Numbered from the stretch's first letter, positions 7,780 through 17,454 are shown. The stretch: 64,000 bases of DNA from Halovivax asiaticus JCM 14624 (GCF_000337515.1 NZ_AOIQ01000017.1:1-64000), one strand, 5' to 3'. Numbers and translations: made by a program. The notes: generated by a model not told the origin, from the sequence alone.

Positions 7780-10077
7780 ATGGAAATAACCCGGCGGAAG
7801 ATCGCGAAGGCGCTGGCCGTCGTGTTCGTCCTGAATCTGATCGTGATGGGCGGCGGGGCGTTGTACTCGGCCCAGCAGGTCCCGCCGATTCCCCAGGAGG
7901 TGACCGGTCCCGACGGGGAGGTGATCGTCACGGAAGGTGAGGTCGAGGACGGGAAGATCGTCTTCCAGCAGAACGGCCTGATGAACCACGGGTCGATCCT
8001 CGGCAACGGCGCCTACTACGGGGTCGACTACACCGCCGATACGCTCGATCTGAAAGTCTCGGCGATGCGCGAGTACTACGCCGACGAGCGCTACGGGACG
8101 ACCTACGACGAACTGGACGCGGCCGAGCAGGGGAGCGTCCAGTCGCTCGTCGAGTCCGATCTGTCGGGCACGATCGAGGAGGGCGCGACGACTATCGAGT
8201 ACTCGGCTGCGGAGGCCTACGCCCACCAGCACGTCCGCGAGGAGTACGTCGAGCGCTATCACGAGGGGGCGCTGGAGCGGGGCGTCCCGGCAGACACCAT
8301 CGACTCCGAATCCGAAGCTCGCGAGTTCGCCGACTTCGCGCTCTGGACGGCCTGGATCTCACACACCGACCGACCGGGTAGCGACAGTAGCTTCACCAAC
8401 GAGTGGCCGTACGACCCGGCCGCTGGCAACACGCCCTCGGGCGCGACGATGGTCTGGAGCGTCATCAGCATGGTCCTGCTCGTCGGCGCCGTCGGGATCG
8501 GCGTCTGGCTCTACAAGTCGGTCGAACTCCCCGAACCGGAAGTACGGGGGATCGAGATTCCGCCACCGGACGACATCAACTTGACCCCGAGTCAGCGGGC
8601 GGCGACCAGGTTCATCCCGCTCGCGGGGGCGCTCTTTGCCCTTCAGGTCTTGCTCGGTGGGCTCCTCGCCCACTACTACGTCGAGCGCGACGGCTTCTTC
8701 GGCGTGACCGAGGTGTTCGGGATCGACATCGTCGAGGCGTTCCCCTTCGCGATGGCGAAGACCTTCCACCTCGATCTCGGCATCCTCTGGATTGCCGCGC
8801 TCTGGCTCGGTGCCGGCCTCTTCCTCCCGCCGCTTTTGACCAACCACGAACCGGATCACCAGCGGACGTACATCCACGTCCTCCTCGGTGCATTGATCGT
8901 CGCCGTCGTCGGCGGCCTCACGGGCGTCTGGTTGGGGGCGCAGGGCTACATCGACGGCGATCTCTGGTGGATCATCGGCAACGAGGGCCTGGAGTACCTG
9001 GAGGTCGGCCGGCTCTGGCAGGTCGGTCTGCTCGTCGGGTTCGTCCTCTGGACGGCGCTCGTCTGGCGCGGGTTCAGGCCGATGCTCCGGCGCGAGAAGC
9101 GCTACGGTCTCGCACACATGATCATCTACGCCGGCGGGTCGATCGGCCTCCTGTTCGTCGCTGGCATGTTCTACACGCCGGAGACGAACATCGTCACCAC
9201 GGAGTTCTGGCGCTGGTGGGTCGTCCACATGTGGGTCGAGGGCGCGTTCGAGTTCTTCATCGTCGCCGTCGTCGGCCTCACGCTCGTGAGCATGGGTCTC
9301 CTCCGAAAGGCTTCGGCCGAGAAGGCCGTCGCGTTCCAGGCGCTGTTCGTCATGGGCTCTGGCGTGATCGGCGCCTCGCACCACTACTGGTGGGTCGGTC
9401 AGCCCGACATCTGGCTGCCGCTCGGCTCCGTCTTCTCGACGCTCGAACTCATCCCGCTCATCCTGATCCTCTTCGAGGCGATGGGGCAGTACCGCGCGCT
9501 GGCGACGAGCGACGAGACGTTCCCGTACACCCTCCCCTTCATGTTCATCATCGCCAGCGGATTCTGGAACTTCGTCGGCGCCGGCGTCCTCGGCTTCTTC
9601 ATCAACCTCCCGCTGATCAACTACTTCGAACACGGCACCTACCTCACGGTCGGGCACGCCCACGCCGCGATGTTCGGCGCGTTCGGTTTCCTCGCGCTCG
9701 GGATGGCCATCTACATGCTGCGCATCTCGACGAAACCCGATCTGTGGTCAGAAACACGGTTGCGCTGGTCCTTCTGGCTCTGGAACGTCGGCCTCGCCGT
9801 CATGGTCTTCGTCTCCGTCCTGCCGGTGGGCTTCCTGCAACTGGAGACGGCGTTCACCGAGAGCTACGCCGCCGCGCGAAGCCTCGCCTTCTACGAGGGC
9901 GAACTCGTCCAGTTGCTCTTCTGGGCGCGCCTCCCCGGCGACACGATGATCATCCTCGGGACGCTCGTCTTCTGCTACGACATGGTCGTAAAGCGATTTA
10001 CGCTCCGGGACGTCTCGCTGCCGGGCGACGCCCCCACGACGATTCCCGACCGCATCGGCTCGGACGACGACGATTGA
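7780..10077 (+). CDS. norB: Nitric oxide reductase, single-subunit quinol-dependent type (qNOR)
   Basis: A 765-residue membrane protein that reduces two NO to N2O at a haem b3/non-haem iron centre, taking electrons from the quinol pool. The first 250 residues are an anchor helix plus an extracellular domain resembling NorC but without a CxxCH haem motif, as in qNOR. The rest has about thirteen membrane segments. Candidate metal-ligand histidines are visible in MAKTFHLDLG, VVHMWVEG, GASHHYWWVG and VGHAHAAMFG, in the usual haem-copper oxidase order. No separate NorC or NorQ/NorD gene is nearby. The gene stands alone, divergent from a sulfurtransferase. Confidence 0.95.
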   Translation: MEITRRKIAKALAVVFVLNLIVMGGGALYSAQQVPPIPQEVTGPDGEVIVTEGEVEDGKIVFQQNGLMNHGSILGNGAYYGVDYTADTLDLKVSAMREYYADERYGTTYDELDAAEQGSVQSLVESDLSGTIEEGATTIEYSAAEAYAHQHVREEYVERYHEGALERGVPADTIDSESEAREFADFALWTAWISHTDRPGSDSSFTNEWPYDPAAGNTPSGATMVWSVISMVLLVGAVGIGVWLYKSVELPEPEVRGIEIPPPDDINLTPSQRAATRFIPLAGALFALQVLLGGLLAHYYVERDGFFGVTEVFGIDIVEAFPFAMAKTFHLDLGILWIAALWLGAGLFLPPLLTNHEPDHQRTYIHVLLGALIVAVVGGLTGVWLGAQGYIDGDLWWIIGNEGLEYLEVGRLWQVGLLVGFVLWTALVWRGFRPMLRREKRYGLAHMIIYAGGSIGLLFVAGMFYTPETNIVTTEFWRWWVVHMWVEGAFEFFIVAVVGLTLVSMGLLRKASAEKAVAFQALFVMGSGVIGASHHYWWVGQPDIWLPLGSVFSTLELIPLILILFEAMGQYRALATSDETFPYTLPFMFIIASGFWNFVGAGVLGFFINLPLINYFEHGTYLTVGHAHAAMFGAFGFLALGMAIYMLRISTKPDLWSETRLRWSFWLWNVGLAVMVFVSVLPVGFLQLETAFTESYAAARSLAFYEGELVQLLFWARLPGDTMIILGTLVFCYDMVVKRFTLRDVSLPGDAPTTIPDRIGSDDDD

Positions 10078-10144
10078 CGGAGTAATACTCCGCCAGTCGT
10101 CTGCCTGCGTTCCCCTTACCAGTGAACACCTGCTAGAACTGTGT

Positions 10145-10384
10145 ATGAAAGTCCCACAACCACTACAGAACGCGACCGAACGTGGCATCGTCGTCCGGAC
10201 GCTCGACTACGACGACCGCAGCGTGATCGCGGTCGACTTCGGTGCCGCGGCGGGCGACGTCGCTGTCGATATCGTCGACGACACCGTGATCGTCGTCGCC
10301 GACGACCAGCAGTTCGAGTTCGTCCGCCCGCCGGAGGCGACCGACGTGTCGGTGAAAAACGGCGTCCTGACGATCAGCGATTAG
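10145..10384 (+). CDS. Small haloarchaeal protein with Hsp20-like C-terminus
   Basis: A 79-residue protein found, to my recollection, as a conserved family only in haloarchaea (DUF7127-like; the family number should be checked). It is all-beta in appearance: RSVIAVDFGAAAGDVAVDIVDDTVIVVADDQ. Its end, DVSVKNGVLTISD, resembles the last strand of the alpha-crystallin fold (xxxNGVLxIxx). It may be a truncated small heat-shock-like domain, which is inference. Part of its 3' half recurs in decayed form 2.2 kb downstream. Confidence 0.7.
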   Translation: MKVPQPLQNATERGIVVRTLDYDDRSVIAVDFGAAAGDVAVDIVDDTVIVVADDQQFEFVRPPEATDVSVKNGVLTISD

Positions 10385-10557
10385 TCGACGGACGAGTTGT
10401 CGGCTGTTTATTTGCGTCTTTTTTTGCGACTCAGCGCCAGCAGTGTAATTCGTTCACCCGTGCGGACACGACCCGTGTGACCGGAATCGGGACGCTCCCG
10501 GTAGTCACGTCTCGGGAACCGACTGCCGCCTCGGGGAGCAAAAATAGGAATTTATGA

Positions 10558-12564
10558 ATGTGGAACACCGATCGTCTCCAGAATGGCGCTGGTGACGCGT
10601 TCCGAGGTCGGTCTGGAGTCTCGTCGCTCGACGGGCCGGGTGAGACGGTGATCCCGCCGCGGCTTCCGGATGCGGTGGTGCCGCTCGCCGTCGGGGGCGA
10701 GTCGAACCTCCTGTTAGTCATCGCGTTGATCCTCGCCCTTGGCGTGAGTGCGCAAGTCCTCGCCGATCGATATCGCGTCCCGAGTGTCCTCTTTCTCATT
10801 CTCGCGGGTGTCGTCGTCGGTCCGGAGGGGCTCGGACTCGTGTCACGGGAGTCGTTCGGTCCGGCGCTGTCGACCATCGTCGGGGTGAGTGTCGCGATCA
10901 TCGTCTTCGAGGGGGCGTTTCACCTCACGGCCGAGAAGATTCGCGAGGCACCCGCTGCCGCCCTCAGGCTGGTAACGGTTGGGGCGGCGATCGCGTTCGT
11001 CGGGACCACGGTGGCGGTCCATTACCTGCTGGGCGCCCAGTGGTCGATCGCCGCGTTGATCGGCTCGCTGCTAGTGGCGACGGGTCCCACGGTCGTCACG
11101 CCTATCCTCTCGGTCGTCCCGGTTCACAACCGGGTGGCGGCCGCCCTGGAGATCGAAGGGATCGTCAACGACGTCACCGCGGCTATCCTCGCGATCGTGA
11201 TCTTCAAACTGCTCGCCTCGCAGGAGGCCAATCCCGCGGATTACGTCACCGAGTTCGCGACGCGGCTGGGCATCGGCCTGCTCGTCGGAGGAGTGGTCGC
11301 GGGCGTTCTCTGGTACCTGCTGACCCAGGTGCATTTCGCGGCCGGCGAGACACCCCAGAACGCCCGACTGATAACCCTTGCCGGCGCGATCGTCGCGTTC
11401 GGTCTCGCGGACACCATCAGGCCCGAGGCGGGCGTCGCCGCCGTCGCGACCGCGGGCATCCTCCTCGGGAACGCCAACCTCCCGTACCGGGAAACCATCG
11501 AGGACTTCAAGGGCGATATCACGCTCGTCGTCCTCTCGTTTATCTTCATCGCGCTCGCCGCGCTCATCGAGTTCGAGACGCTCGTAAGCCTGGGCCTCGC
11601 GGGGCTGGCCGTCGTCGTGATCATCGCGCTGGTCGTTCGCCCGGTACTCGTCTTCGTCTCGACGCGAGGGTCACGATTCACCCGCAACGAGAAAGTGTTC
11701 ATGAGCCTCGTCGGCCCTCGGGGGATCATCCCCGCGAGCGTGGCGACGCTATTTGCGATCCAGCTCAAGACCGAGGGAGTAGCCCCGACGAACCCAGAGG
11801 GGGGAACCCTCCTCGCCGGCACGGTGTTTCTCGTTATCCTCCTGACGGTCGTGTTCGAGGGCGGATTCGCCAGACAGATCGCAGAGCGGCTCAACGTGAT
11901 ACCCATGCAAATACTCATCGTCGGCGGCGGCACGGTCGGCCGGGCGCTCGCCGAACGCCTCGAAGAACGTGAAGAGAACGTCGTCATCCTCGAAGACGAC
12001 GAATCGATCGCCGAACGCGCCCGGGGCGAGGGCTTTACCGTTCGGGAGGGCGACGGGACCGATACCGAAGTCCTGCGCACGAACGGCGCTGACAGCGCGC
12101 GGATCGTGGTCGCCGCGACTGGCGACGACGACACCAACCTGCTGGTCGCCCAGCTCTCCAAGTCGAAGTTCGACGTCGAGCGGGTCATTTCCCGCATCAA
12201 TAACCCCGAAAACGCCGACGCCTTCGAGGAACTCGGCGTCGAGACCCTGTCCTCTGCGACGGCAACCGCGTGGGGAATCGACAACATGATCGAGCGTCCG
12301 GCACTGTCGAACTGGATGACGGAACTGGGCCGGAGCGGTGACGTCCAGGAGATCGAGGTGACCGCCGAGTCACTCGTCGGCAAAACGATCGCTGACATCG
12401 ACGGAAACATCCCGGACGAAGTGCTGATCGCGCTCGTCGCCCGCGACGGCGAGAGCACGGTCCCGCGGGGCGATTTCGAACTCGAATACGGCGACCACAT
12501 CACCATCCTCGGACAGACCGACGCCGTCGACGCAGCCATCGATCAGGTTCATCCCCACGTCTGA
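10558..12564 (+). CDS. NhaP/KefB-type cation:proton antiporter with TrkA-N and TrkA-C domains
   Basis: A 668-residue fusion. Residues about 50-445 are a CPA-type antiporter with about twelve membrane segments, including the unwound-helix region LVATGPTVVTPIL and the EGIVNDVTAA motif carrying an ion-binding Asp. Residues about 450-570 are a RCK/TrkA-N Rossmann domain (ILIVGGGTVGRALAERL) and the last 80 are a TrkA-C domain (ITILGQTDAV). It exchanges Na+ or K+ for protons under nucleotide control. The first 40 residues are poorly conserved and a later start is possible. The gene lies between a small gene and that gene's decayed partial copy. Confidence 0.9.
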   Translation: MWNTDRLQNGAGDAFRGRSGVSSLDGPGETVIPPRLPDAVVPLAVGGESNLLLVIALILALGVSAQVLADRYRVPSVLFLILAGVVVGPEGLGLVSRESFGPALSTIVGVSVAIIVFEGAFHLTAEKIREAPAAALRLVTVGAAIAFVGTTVAVHYLLGAQWSIAALIGSLLVATGPTVVTPILSVVPVHNRVAAALEIEGIVNDVTAAILAIVIFKLLASQEANPADYVTEFATRLGIGLLVGGVVAGVLWYLLTQVHFAAGETPQNARLITLAGAIVAFGLADTIRPEAGVAAVATAGILLGNANLPYRETIEDFKGDITLVVLSFIFIALAALIEFETLVSLGLAGLAVVVIIALVVRPVLVFVSTRGSRFTRNEKVFMSLVGPRGIIPASVATLFAIQLKTEGVAPTNPEGGTLLAGTVFLVILLTVVFEGGFARQIAERLNVIPMQILIVGGGTVGRALAERLEEREENVVILEDDESIAERARGEGFTVREGDGTDTEVLRTNGADSARIVVAATGDDDTNLLVAQLSKSKFDVERVISRINNPENADAFEELGVETLSSATATAWGIDNMIERPALSNWMTELGRSGDVQEIEVTAESLVGKTIADIDGNIPDEVLIALVARDGESTVPRGDFELEYGDHITILGQTDAVDAAIDQVHPHV

Positions 12565-12600
12565 GGCGGGCGGCCCCGTACTCGTGTTGGCGACTCGTTC

Positions 12601-12697
12601 GTCGACGACACCGTGATCGTCGTTGCCAGTGCGGGTTCGTCCGCCGGTAGGGACCGACGTGTCGGTGAACGACGTCGTCCCGACGATCAGCGACTAG
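12601..12697 (+). pseudogene. Decayed 3' fragment of the 10145-10384 gene
   Basis: Bases 12601-12626 match 10274-10299 almost exactly (coding VDDTVIVVA). After a deletion and frame change, 12638-12697 encodes VRPPVGTDVSVNDVVPTISD and a stop, against VRPPEATDVSVKNGVLTISD in the intact gene. Similarity continues a few bases past the stop (tagtcgacgg). No start codon or N-terminal half is present, so this is a relic of a duplication, not a functional gene. Confidence 0.8.
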
Positions 12698-12778
12698 TCG
12701 ACGGGATCGTCTTCGAACCGCTGGAACGCTTCGGACCGTTGCATTGCCTCGACCCACGGTCGTCGCGCGGTATCCTCC

Positions 12779-13048
12779 TCACGATTCGATCTTTTCTACG
12801 ATCTCGCGAGCTTGCTCTCTGGCTTTGTCCTCGCCGACGTGTTTGTCGATCAGGACGCTCGTGACCTCCCAGTCGTCGGTGCCGTCGACCTTTCCCGTCC
12901 GGACCTGACTTCCCTCCGAGATGGACTGGGCGGGCTGGTCCGCCCAGTCGGGCGTTCGAATCTCGTCGTAGCGGTCGGGATCGCGAAAGCGAACGTGGAT
13001 GTAGTCGTCCTCGGTGTCGACCACGTCGACATCGGGTGTCTGTGCCAT
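12779..13048 (-). CDS. Conserved haloarchaeal protein of unknown function
   Basis: An acidic 89-residue protein beginning MAQTPDVDVVDTEDDYIHVRFRDPDRYDEIRTPDWA. I choose this ATG at 13048 over the longer frame because the upstream extension is basic and unlike haloarchaeal protein. The pattern of a short beta-rich front (IHVRFRDP, VRTGKVDGTDDWEVTSVLID) and a helical end (EDKAREQAREIVEKIES) suggests one compact soluble domain. No catalytic motif is visible. Transcribed on its own, 115 bases downstream of a small membrane protein gene on the same strand. Confidence 0.75.
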   Translation of the reverse strand: MAQTPDVDVVDTEDDYIHVRFRDPDRYDEIRTPDWADQPAQSISEGSQVRTGKVDGTDDWEVTSVLIDKHVGEDKAREQAREIVEKIES

Positions 13049-13163
13049 GTGGGTTCGTGCACGGGGCACCGCCCAAAACGTCTCCCTTGCGAACGCTACC
13101 CCGGCGACCTGCCCCGCTCCGAGCCGGTTCGCCGTCCGATTCAACACGGTCACCTGACGCCGC

Positions 13164-13391
13164 TCACATCTTGTGCAGATCGAGGAACCGGACGGAGGCC
13201 TGCGTTCCAGCGAGGACGATGCCGAGAACCAGTCCGAACCCGAGCACCTGCAACATGGGTCCCGGCATCGGGAGGAGCGTGGCCGGTTGTATACCGAGAA
13301 CGCCGTGAAGGATCTGCCGACCCACGACGAACCCGATCGCCGCGTACCCGAGGGCCAAGAGACTGAACGTGGCGACGCGTACTCGGCTCAT
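13164..13391 (-). CDS. Small two-helix membrane protein, hypothetical
   Basis: A 75-residue protein with two hydrophobic helices, VATFSLLALGYAAIGFVVGR and MLQVLGFGLVLGIVLAGT, separated by a short loop with prolines (PATLLPMPGP). It begins MSRVRV, so a positive N-terminus would face the cytoplasm. I do not recognise the family. It is co-directional with, and upstream of, the preceding small soluble protein gene. Confidence 0.6.
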   Translation of the reverse strand: MSRVRVATFSLLALGYAAIGFVVGRQILHGVLGIQPATLLPMPGPMLQVLGFGLVLGIVLAGTQASVRFLDLHKM

Positions 13392-13503
13392 ACCAATCTC
13401 TTTCGTCGGGACGCCCGTCCGTAGTGGGGCTCATATCTTAGCCCCTCATCGGCTGGGTGGCTAACATACTTGAGGACCCGTCATTCGGACCTCGATACAC
13501 CCG

Positions 13504-16500
13504 TCACTCCGATCGCTGCGGCGTCCGATCGGGTCCGCCGTCGCCCGTGTCGGCCTCACTGACAGTATCTCCGCCGGCCTCGTCTGGCCCATCGACACCG
13601 TCGCTGTCAGCCACGTCGTCCGCGAGGGAGTCGAACCCTGCTTCACGGAGTCCGTCTTCGAGACGTTGCGCGTGGGCCCCGCCGTCACCTGCCTGCACTC
13701 GTTCGCCCGCTGTCGTACCGACTCGTTCGAGCAGCGCCGCTCGCTCGACGCCGATTCGGTCGAACGAGAGCGAGTCGTCCAGGACCGTCAGCACTTCGGT
13801 CACGCCGAATCGGATCTCTTCGGGTGGGGCGTCGGCCACGAGTGCGAGTGCGTTTCCGAAGACCGACCCGACGTACTCGACCGGGGAGATCACGGTGGCC
13901 GGCGCGACCGCCATCGTCTCGATCTCGTCGACGACGGCTGCGACCAACCGATCGTGGGTGCGCTCGCCGACGTCGGTCCGGATTACCACTGCTGCCAGTA
14001 CCTCGGCGTGCGTCGACGCGACTGCGTCGTCCCAGGAGCTCGCCGCTGGTCCGTCGACGGACTCGCGGCCGCTCCGAAGCGATCCGACGAGTACGTCGAT
14101 CCACTCCTGCGTGCGACTCGACGCGCCGTCGGCCGCCCAGTTAGCAGCCGCCCCGCCGTATACATCCGCGAGGAAGGCGACCGGATCGATGTTCGATTCG
14201 GTCGCTTTCGCTTCGATCACGTCTTCGAGCCCGCGGTACCACGTCCGCTGGTCGCGCGGCGTCACGCCGTCGGTCGACCCGGTCGTCGTGGGGCCGCTTG
14301 ACTCGGAGTCGGCTGTCTCCTCGTCGAAGCCCTGCACCTGTGTCGACAGCGCGTCGCGGTAGACGGTCGTCAGATACTGCATCGGATCCGCGCAGGTCGC
14401 GTCGATTTCGTCGGCCACGCCGTCGGCCAGCACGGCCTCGTCGTACAGTGCAATCCAGTCCTCGAAGCCGAGCGAATCGTCGAACGGGATCGTGTTACTG
14501 CCGTATGGGTACTGGGTGACCTCGTCCGGAGATGCCAGGGCAACGTCGCCGAAGGCGGCCAGCGCCTTCGCGTGTAGCGCCGCTCGAAACGCCTGCTCGT
14601 CGTCGACGAACTCGCCACTCGCGAGCGCATCAGCGAGTCGGTGAGCCGCGGGGAACAGCTGTTCGGCCCGGTCGCGCTCGCCCGACTGGACGACGGTTCG
14701 AACGGCGCGACCGTACGTATCGATCACGAACGATTCCGGCTGGCCGTCGTCGACCGCTCGCGCCGTCCGGCACAGCCCCTGGCCGACGGCCTCGATCCAG
14801 GACCCGAACGCCTCGTCCGAGCAGCCGTGTTCGAACACCCACAGTCCGATCGCACCGACGTACAACTCTTCGAGCGTCGCCGTTCGGGTGTCCGGATCAC
14901 CGACGAGCTGGGCCGCGTTTCTGGCTCGTGATTCGATATCGGTTATAAGGGCCGACAGATCCGCGGGTGGACACGTCTCCGCCACGGCACCGAGTACGGA
15001 GCCGAAGCCGTTCGTGAGCGCGTTCGCCGTGGCCCAATCGTCGGAGCCCGCCGCGTGTTGTCGTACGAGCGAGAATATCGTGGTGAGTCCATTGCCGATC
15101 GCTTCCCATCGCTCCTCCTCGTCCGCCTCCTTCTCGTCTTTCTCCTCCTCTCCGTTCGCCTCGACGGGACGGACGACCGCTCCGACGGCGCGACCGTAGA
15201 CCTGATGGAGCGGAAATTGCGACCCCTCGCTGCCGACCATCTCGTGGAGCACCTGATCGACACACCCCACCGCGCCGTGATTTACCGCCGCCCCGTCCGA
15301 CGGCTGGGCGAGCGTCGACAGTGCCCCGGCGAACGCGGTGGCGAACGGCTCCATCTCGCCGCCGACGGAATCACGGCCGTTCGGGGTTACGGTCTCGTTG
15401 GTGAGAGTCAGGACGTTTCGCGCGACCGCGTGAACCCACTGATCCGTCGTCGGGTTCGCCGTCGCGACGGCCGCGATCGCCGTCGCGTACACCTCACCCC
15501 GATACCGGATCGCCTCGTCGCTGTCGGCAGTTCGATTGCGGCCGACGTCCGCCACGAGGTCGTCGACGAACGAGAGCCACGGCTGGGCCGCGTCGGGCCC
15601 GTGTGTCGTCGCGATGATGTCGACGACCTCGGCGACGATCTGTCCGACGAGTTCGGCGTCGAGCGCGTGGTCCGGACAGCCCGAAACCGCGGCGACCGTG
15701 CTCTGGTCGGCGACCGACTCGACGTCGACGGTCCGTCGAGACGGCGTCTGGACCTCGCCCCAGCCGATCGCATCGAGCAATTCGCGTGCGACAGCTGCGG
15801 GATCTGGCGAGGTGATGCCACTCGTCTTCTCGAAGGCGACCTCGGTGCGATCCGTCCAGGTCGCCAGTTCGTCACAGTCAGTTTGCGCGGCGATGTCGTC
15901 GAGGCGCTCCCGGTTGGACTTGTCGCAGATGAGCACCGCACCTGCACAGTCTCCCGCCTCGACCCACTCGGCGAGGGCCCGAATGCCATCCTCGCTCCGG
16001 ATTCGCGCTGGCTCGGCGCCGTACGTGGCGATCACGACGGCATCTGGCGTCGCCGCGACCCCCGTCCGAACGTGGTCGGGGTGGGTGAGTTCGGGTAGTC
16101 TGACCGTCGCGCCCCAGTCTTCGAGTTCCGTCGCCAGGGAGGCGGCGACCCGCCGCTTGCCGGTCGTCTTCGGTCCGGAAAGGACGACCAGGCCGCCGTC
16201 GACGGCGTCGCGGAGGTCGGCCGCGTCGACGGATGCCGGCCAGTCTATCTCTCCGTCAGGGTCCGTCTGCGGTGCCCCCAGTTCGCGTTCGGCTGCCGCT
16301 TCGTGTAACGCGGCCGGGCCGTCCCAGTGCCAGGCCCCCACGAGGATCGACGACCCGTACTCGGCCGGGTCGGTCGCAATCGTTTCGAACGCGACGGCGG
16401 GCGATCCGAGTGCGTCGGCCGCCTCGCCGATGACGTCGCGTGCCTCGTCGACGACCGAGTCGCCGAGACGCTCCTGGATCAGCGTTCGCGCGGGGTCGTC

Positions 16501-17454
16501 GGCGAACACCTGGAGGTGGTCTGCCGTCCCAGGCGGCAGTGACAGTGCGATCTCCAGCGCCTCGGCGGCTGCGGGGACCACGCGGTACTGGGCGAGCGAG
16601 TCGAGCCACGCCGCGTCGTCGGCCAGTCCAGCGGCGACGAGCGAAACCGCGGCGAGGATCGGTGGCGAGCGCTTGTGGGGAACTCGACTCGGGAGGCCGC
16701 CGCTCGGGACGAGTTTGGCGAGGCTGTCCGCGAGTCCGTCGTCGATCGACCAGACCGACTCCGCTCGATCGCTGTCCGTGTCACGATCGCCGAACACGTG
16801 TCGTGTTCCGAACGCCCGTCTTACGTCCGCGGGCAGGAGCGCCGGTGTCCCGTCGTTTTTCGAGAGCGAGAGCAGTGCGCCGGGCGTAATCGTCGCGTCG
16901 TACCACCCGAGCGCCTGTTGCAACTCGGGTGTCTCGAAGGCGTACGCCGGATAGCCGACCTGCTCGAGCAGCACTGCCCGTTTTTCGTCTCCCAACCCGC
17001 CCACGGGTCGTTTGGAGACCCGCTCGCGGACGGCGTTGATCGCCGGTTCGACGGCGGTCGGCGGGGTCCGAACCACGAGGACGGCGTCGGCCCGCTCGAC
17101 GAACCGGCCGTAGACCGATCGCTCGCTCCGACAGAGCCAGTCGAACCCGCGGGGACGAGCGACGAGGACGGCGCCACCCGATCTGGTAAACAGCGATCCC
17201 CGACCGAACTGGTCGCAATAGTCGATCACAGAGCCCTCTGTGAGGTCACACACCGCCGACACGAAGTTCTCGACGACCACGAGCTCCTGCTCGTCGACAT
17301 CGTTGGTCTCGGGGAGCCCCGTCACGGCCTCGCCGAGTGACCGCAACTGTCGTGAGCCGCCGACACCGGGCGCTCGCAACACGAGCGTCACCGCGCCCGG
17401 TTCGATCGCCGCGCTCAGCTCGCTGGGGCCGACTTCCTGTATCGAGGTATTCAT
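13504..17454 (-). CDS. Large P-loop protein with C-terminal helical repeats, unknown function
   Basis: A 1316-residue acidic cytosolic protein with no signal or membrane segment. Residues 1-260 look like an ATPase-type domain with a degenerate P-loop (LRAPGVGGSRQL at 26-37, no Lys). Residues about 405-560 hold a second nucleotide-binding domain with Walker A GPKTTGKR (427-434) and strands DAVVIATYG and GAVLICDKS that could supply Walker B. From about 600 to 1250 an aromatic-Gly-x-Ala helix followed by a helix often starting with Trp recurs about eight times (examples VYGRAVGAVV, YVGAIGLWV, TYGRAVRTVV, VYGGAAANW, VFGNALALV). The tail is disordered and acidic. I start at the ATG at 17454; an ATG at 17523 adds 23 atypical residues and sits on the TATA-like sequence. 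The layout recalls signal-sensing STAND NTPases, but no known effector domain is visible, so no function is assigned. Confidence 0.75.
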   Translation of the reverse strand: MNTSIQEVGPSELSAAIEPGAVTLVLRAPGVGGSRQLRSLGEAVTGLPETNDVDEQELVVVENFVSAVCDLTEGSVIDYCDQFGRGSLFTRSGGAVLVARPRGFDWLCRSERSVYGRFVERADAVLVVRTPPTAVEPAINAVRERVSKRPVGGLGDEKRAVLLEQVGYPAYAFETPELQQALGWYDATITPGALLSLSKNDGTPALLPADVRRAFGTRHVFGDRDTDSDRAESVWSIDDGLADSLAKLVPSGGLPSRVPHKRSPPILAAVSLVAAGLADDAAWLDSLAQYRVVPAAAEALEIALSLPPGTADHLQVFADDPARTLIQERLGDSVVDEARDVIGEAADALGSPAVAFETIATDPAEYGSSILVGAWHWDGPAALHEAAAERELGAPQTDPDGEIDWPASVDAADLRDAVDGGLVVLSGPKTTGKRRVAASLATELEDWGATVRLPELTHPDHVRTGVAATPDAVVIATYGAEPARIRSEDGIRALAEWVEAGDCAGAVLICDKSNRERLDDIAAQTDCDELATWTDRTEVAFEKTSGITSPDPAAVARELLDAIGWGEVQTPSRRTVDVESVADQSTVAAVSGCPDHALDAELVGQIVAEVVDIIATTHGPDAAQPWLSFVDDLVADVGRNRTADSDEAIRYRGEVYATAIAAVATANPTTDQWVHAVARNVLTLTNETVTPNGRDSVGGEMEPFATAFAGALSTLAQPSDGAAVNHGAVGCVDQVLHEMVGSEGSQFPLHQVYGRAVGAVVRPVEANGEEEKDEKEADEEERWEAIGNGLTTIFSLVRQHAAGSDDWATANALTNGFGSVLGAVAETCPPADLSALITDIESRARNAAQLVGDPDTRTATLEELYVGAIGLWVFEHGCSDEAFGSWIEAVGQGLCRTARAVDDGQPESFVIDTYGRAVRTVVQSGERDRAEQLFPAAHRLADALASGEFVDDEQAFRAALHAKALAAFGDVALASPDEVTQYPYGSNTIPFDDSLGFEDWIALYDEAVLADGVADEIDATCADPMQYLTTVYRDALSTQVQGFDEETADSESSGPTTTGSTDGVTPRDQRTWYRGLEDVIEAKATESNIDPVAFLADVYGGAAANWAADGASSRTQEWIDVLVGSLRSGRESVDGPAASSWDDAVASTHAEVLAAVVIRTDVGERTHDRLVAAVVDEIETMAVAPATVISPVEYVGSVFGNALALVADAPPEEIRFGVTEVLTVLDDSLSFDRIGVERAALLERVGTTAGERVQAGDGGAHAQRLEDGLREAGFDSLADDVADSDGVDGPDEAGGDTVSEADTGDGGPDRTPQRSE

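Noticed and set aside
13685-17340. Several long open frames antisense to the large P-loop gene
   Set aside because: High G+C makes antisense frames open by default; their translations are Arg/Ser-rich and lack haloarchaeal acidity.
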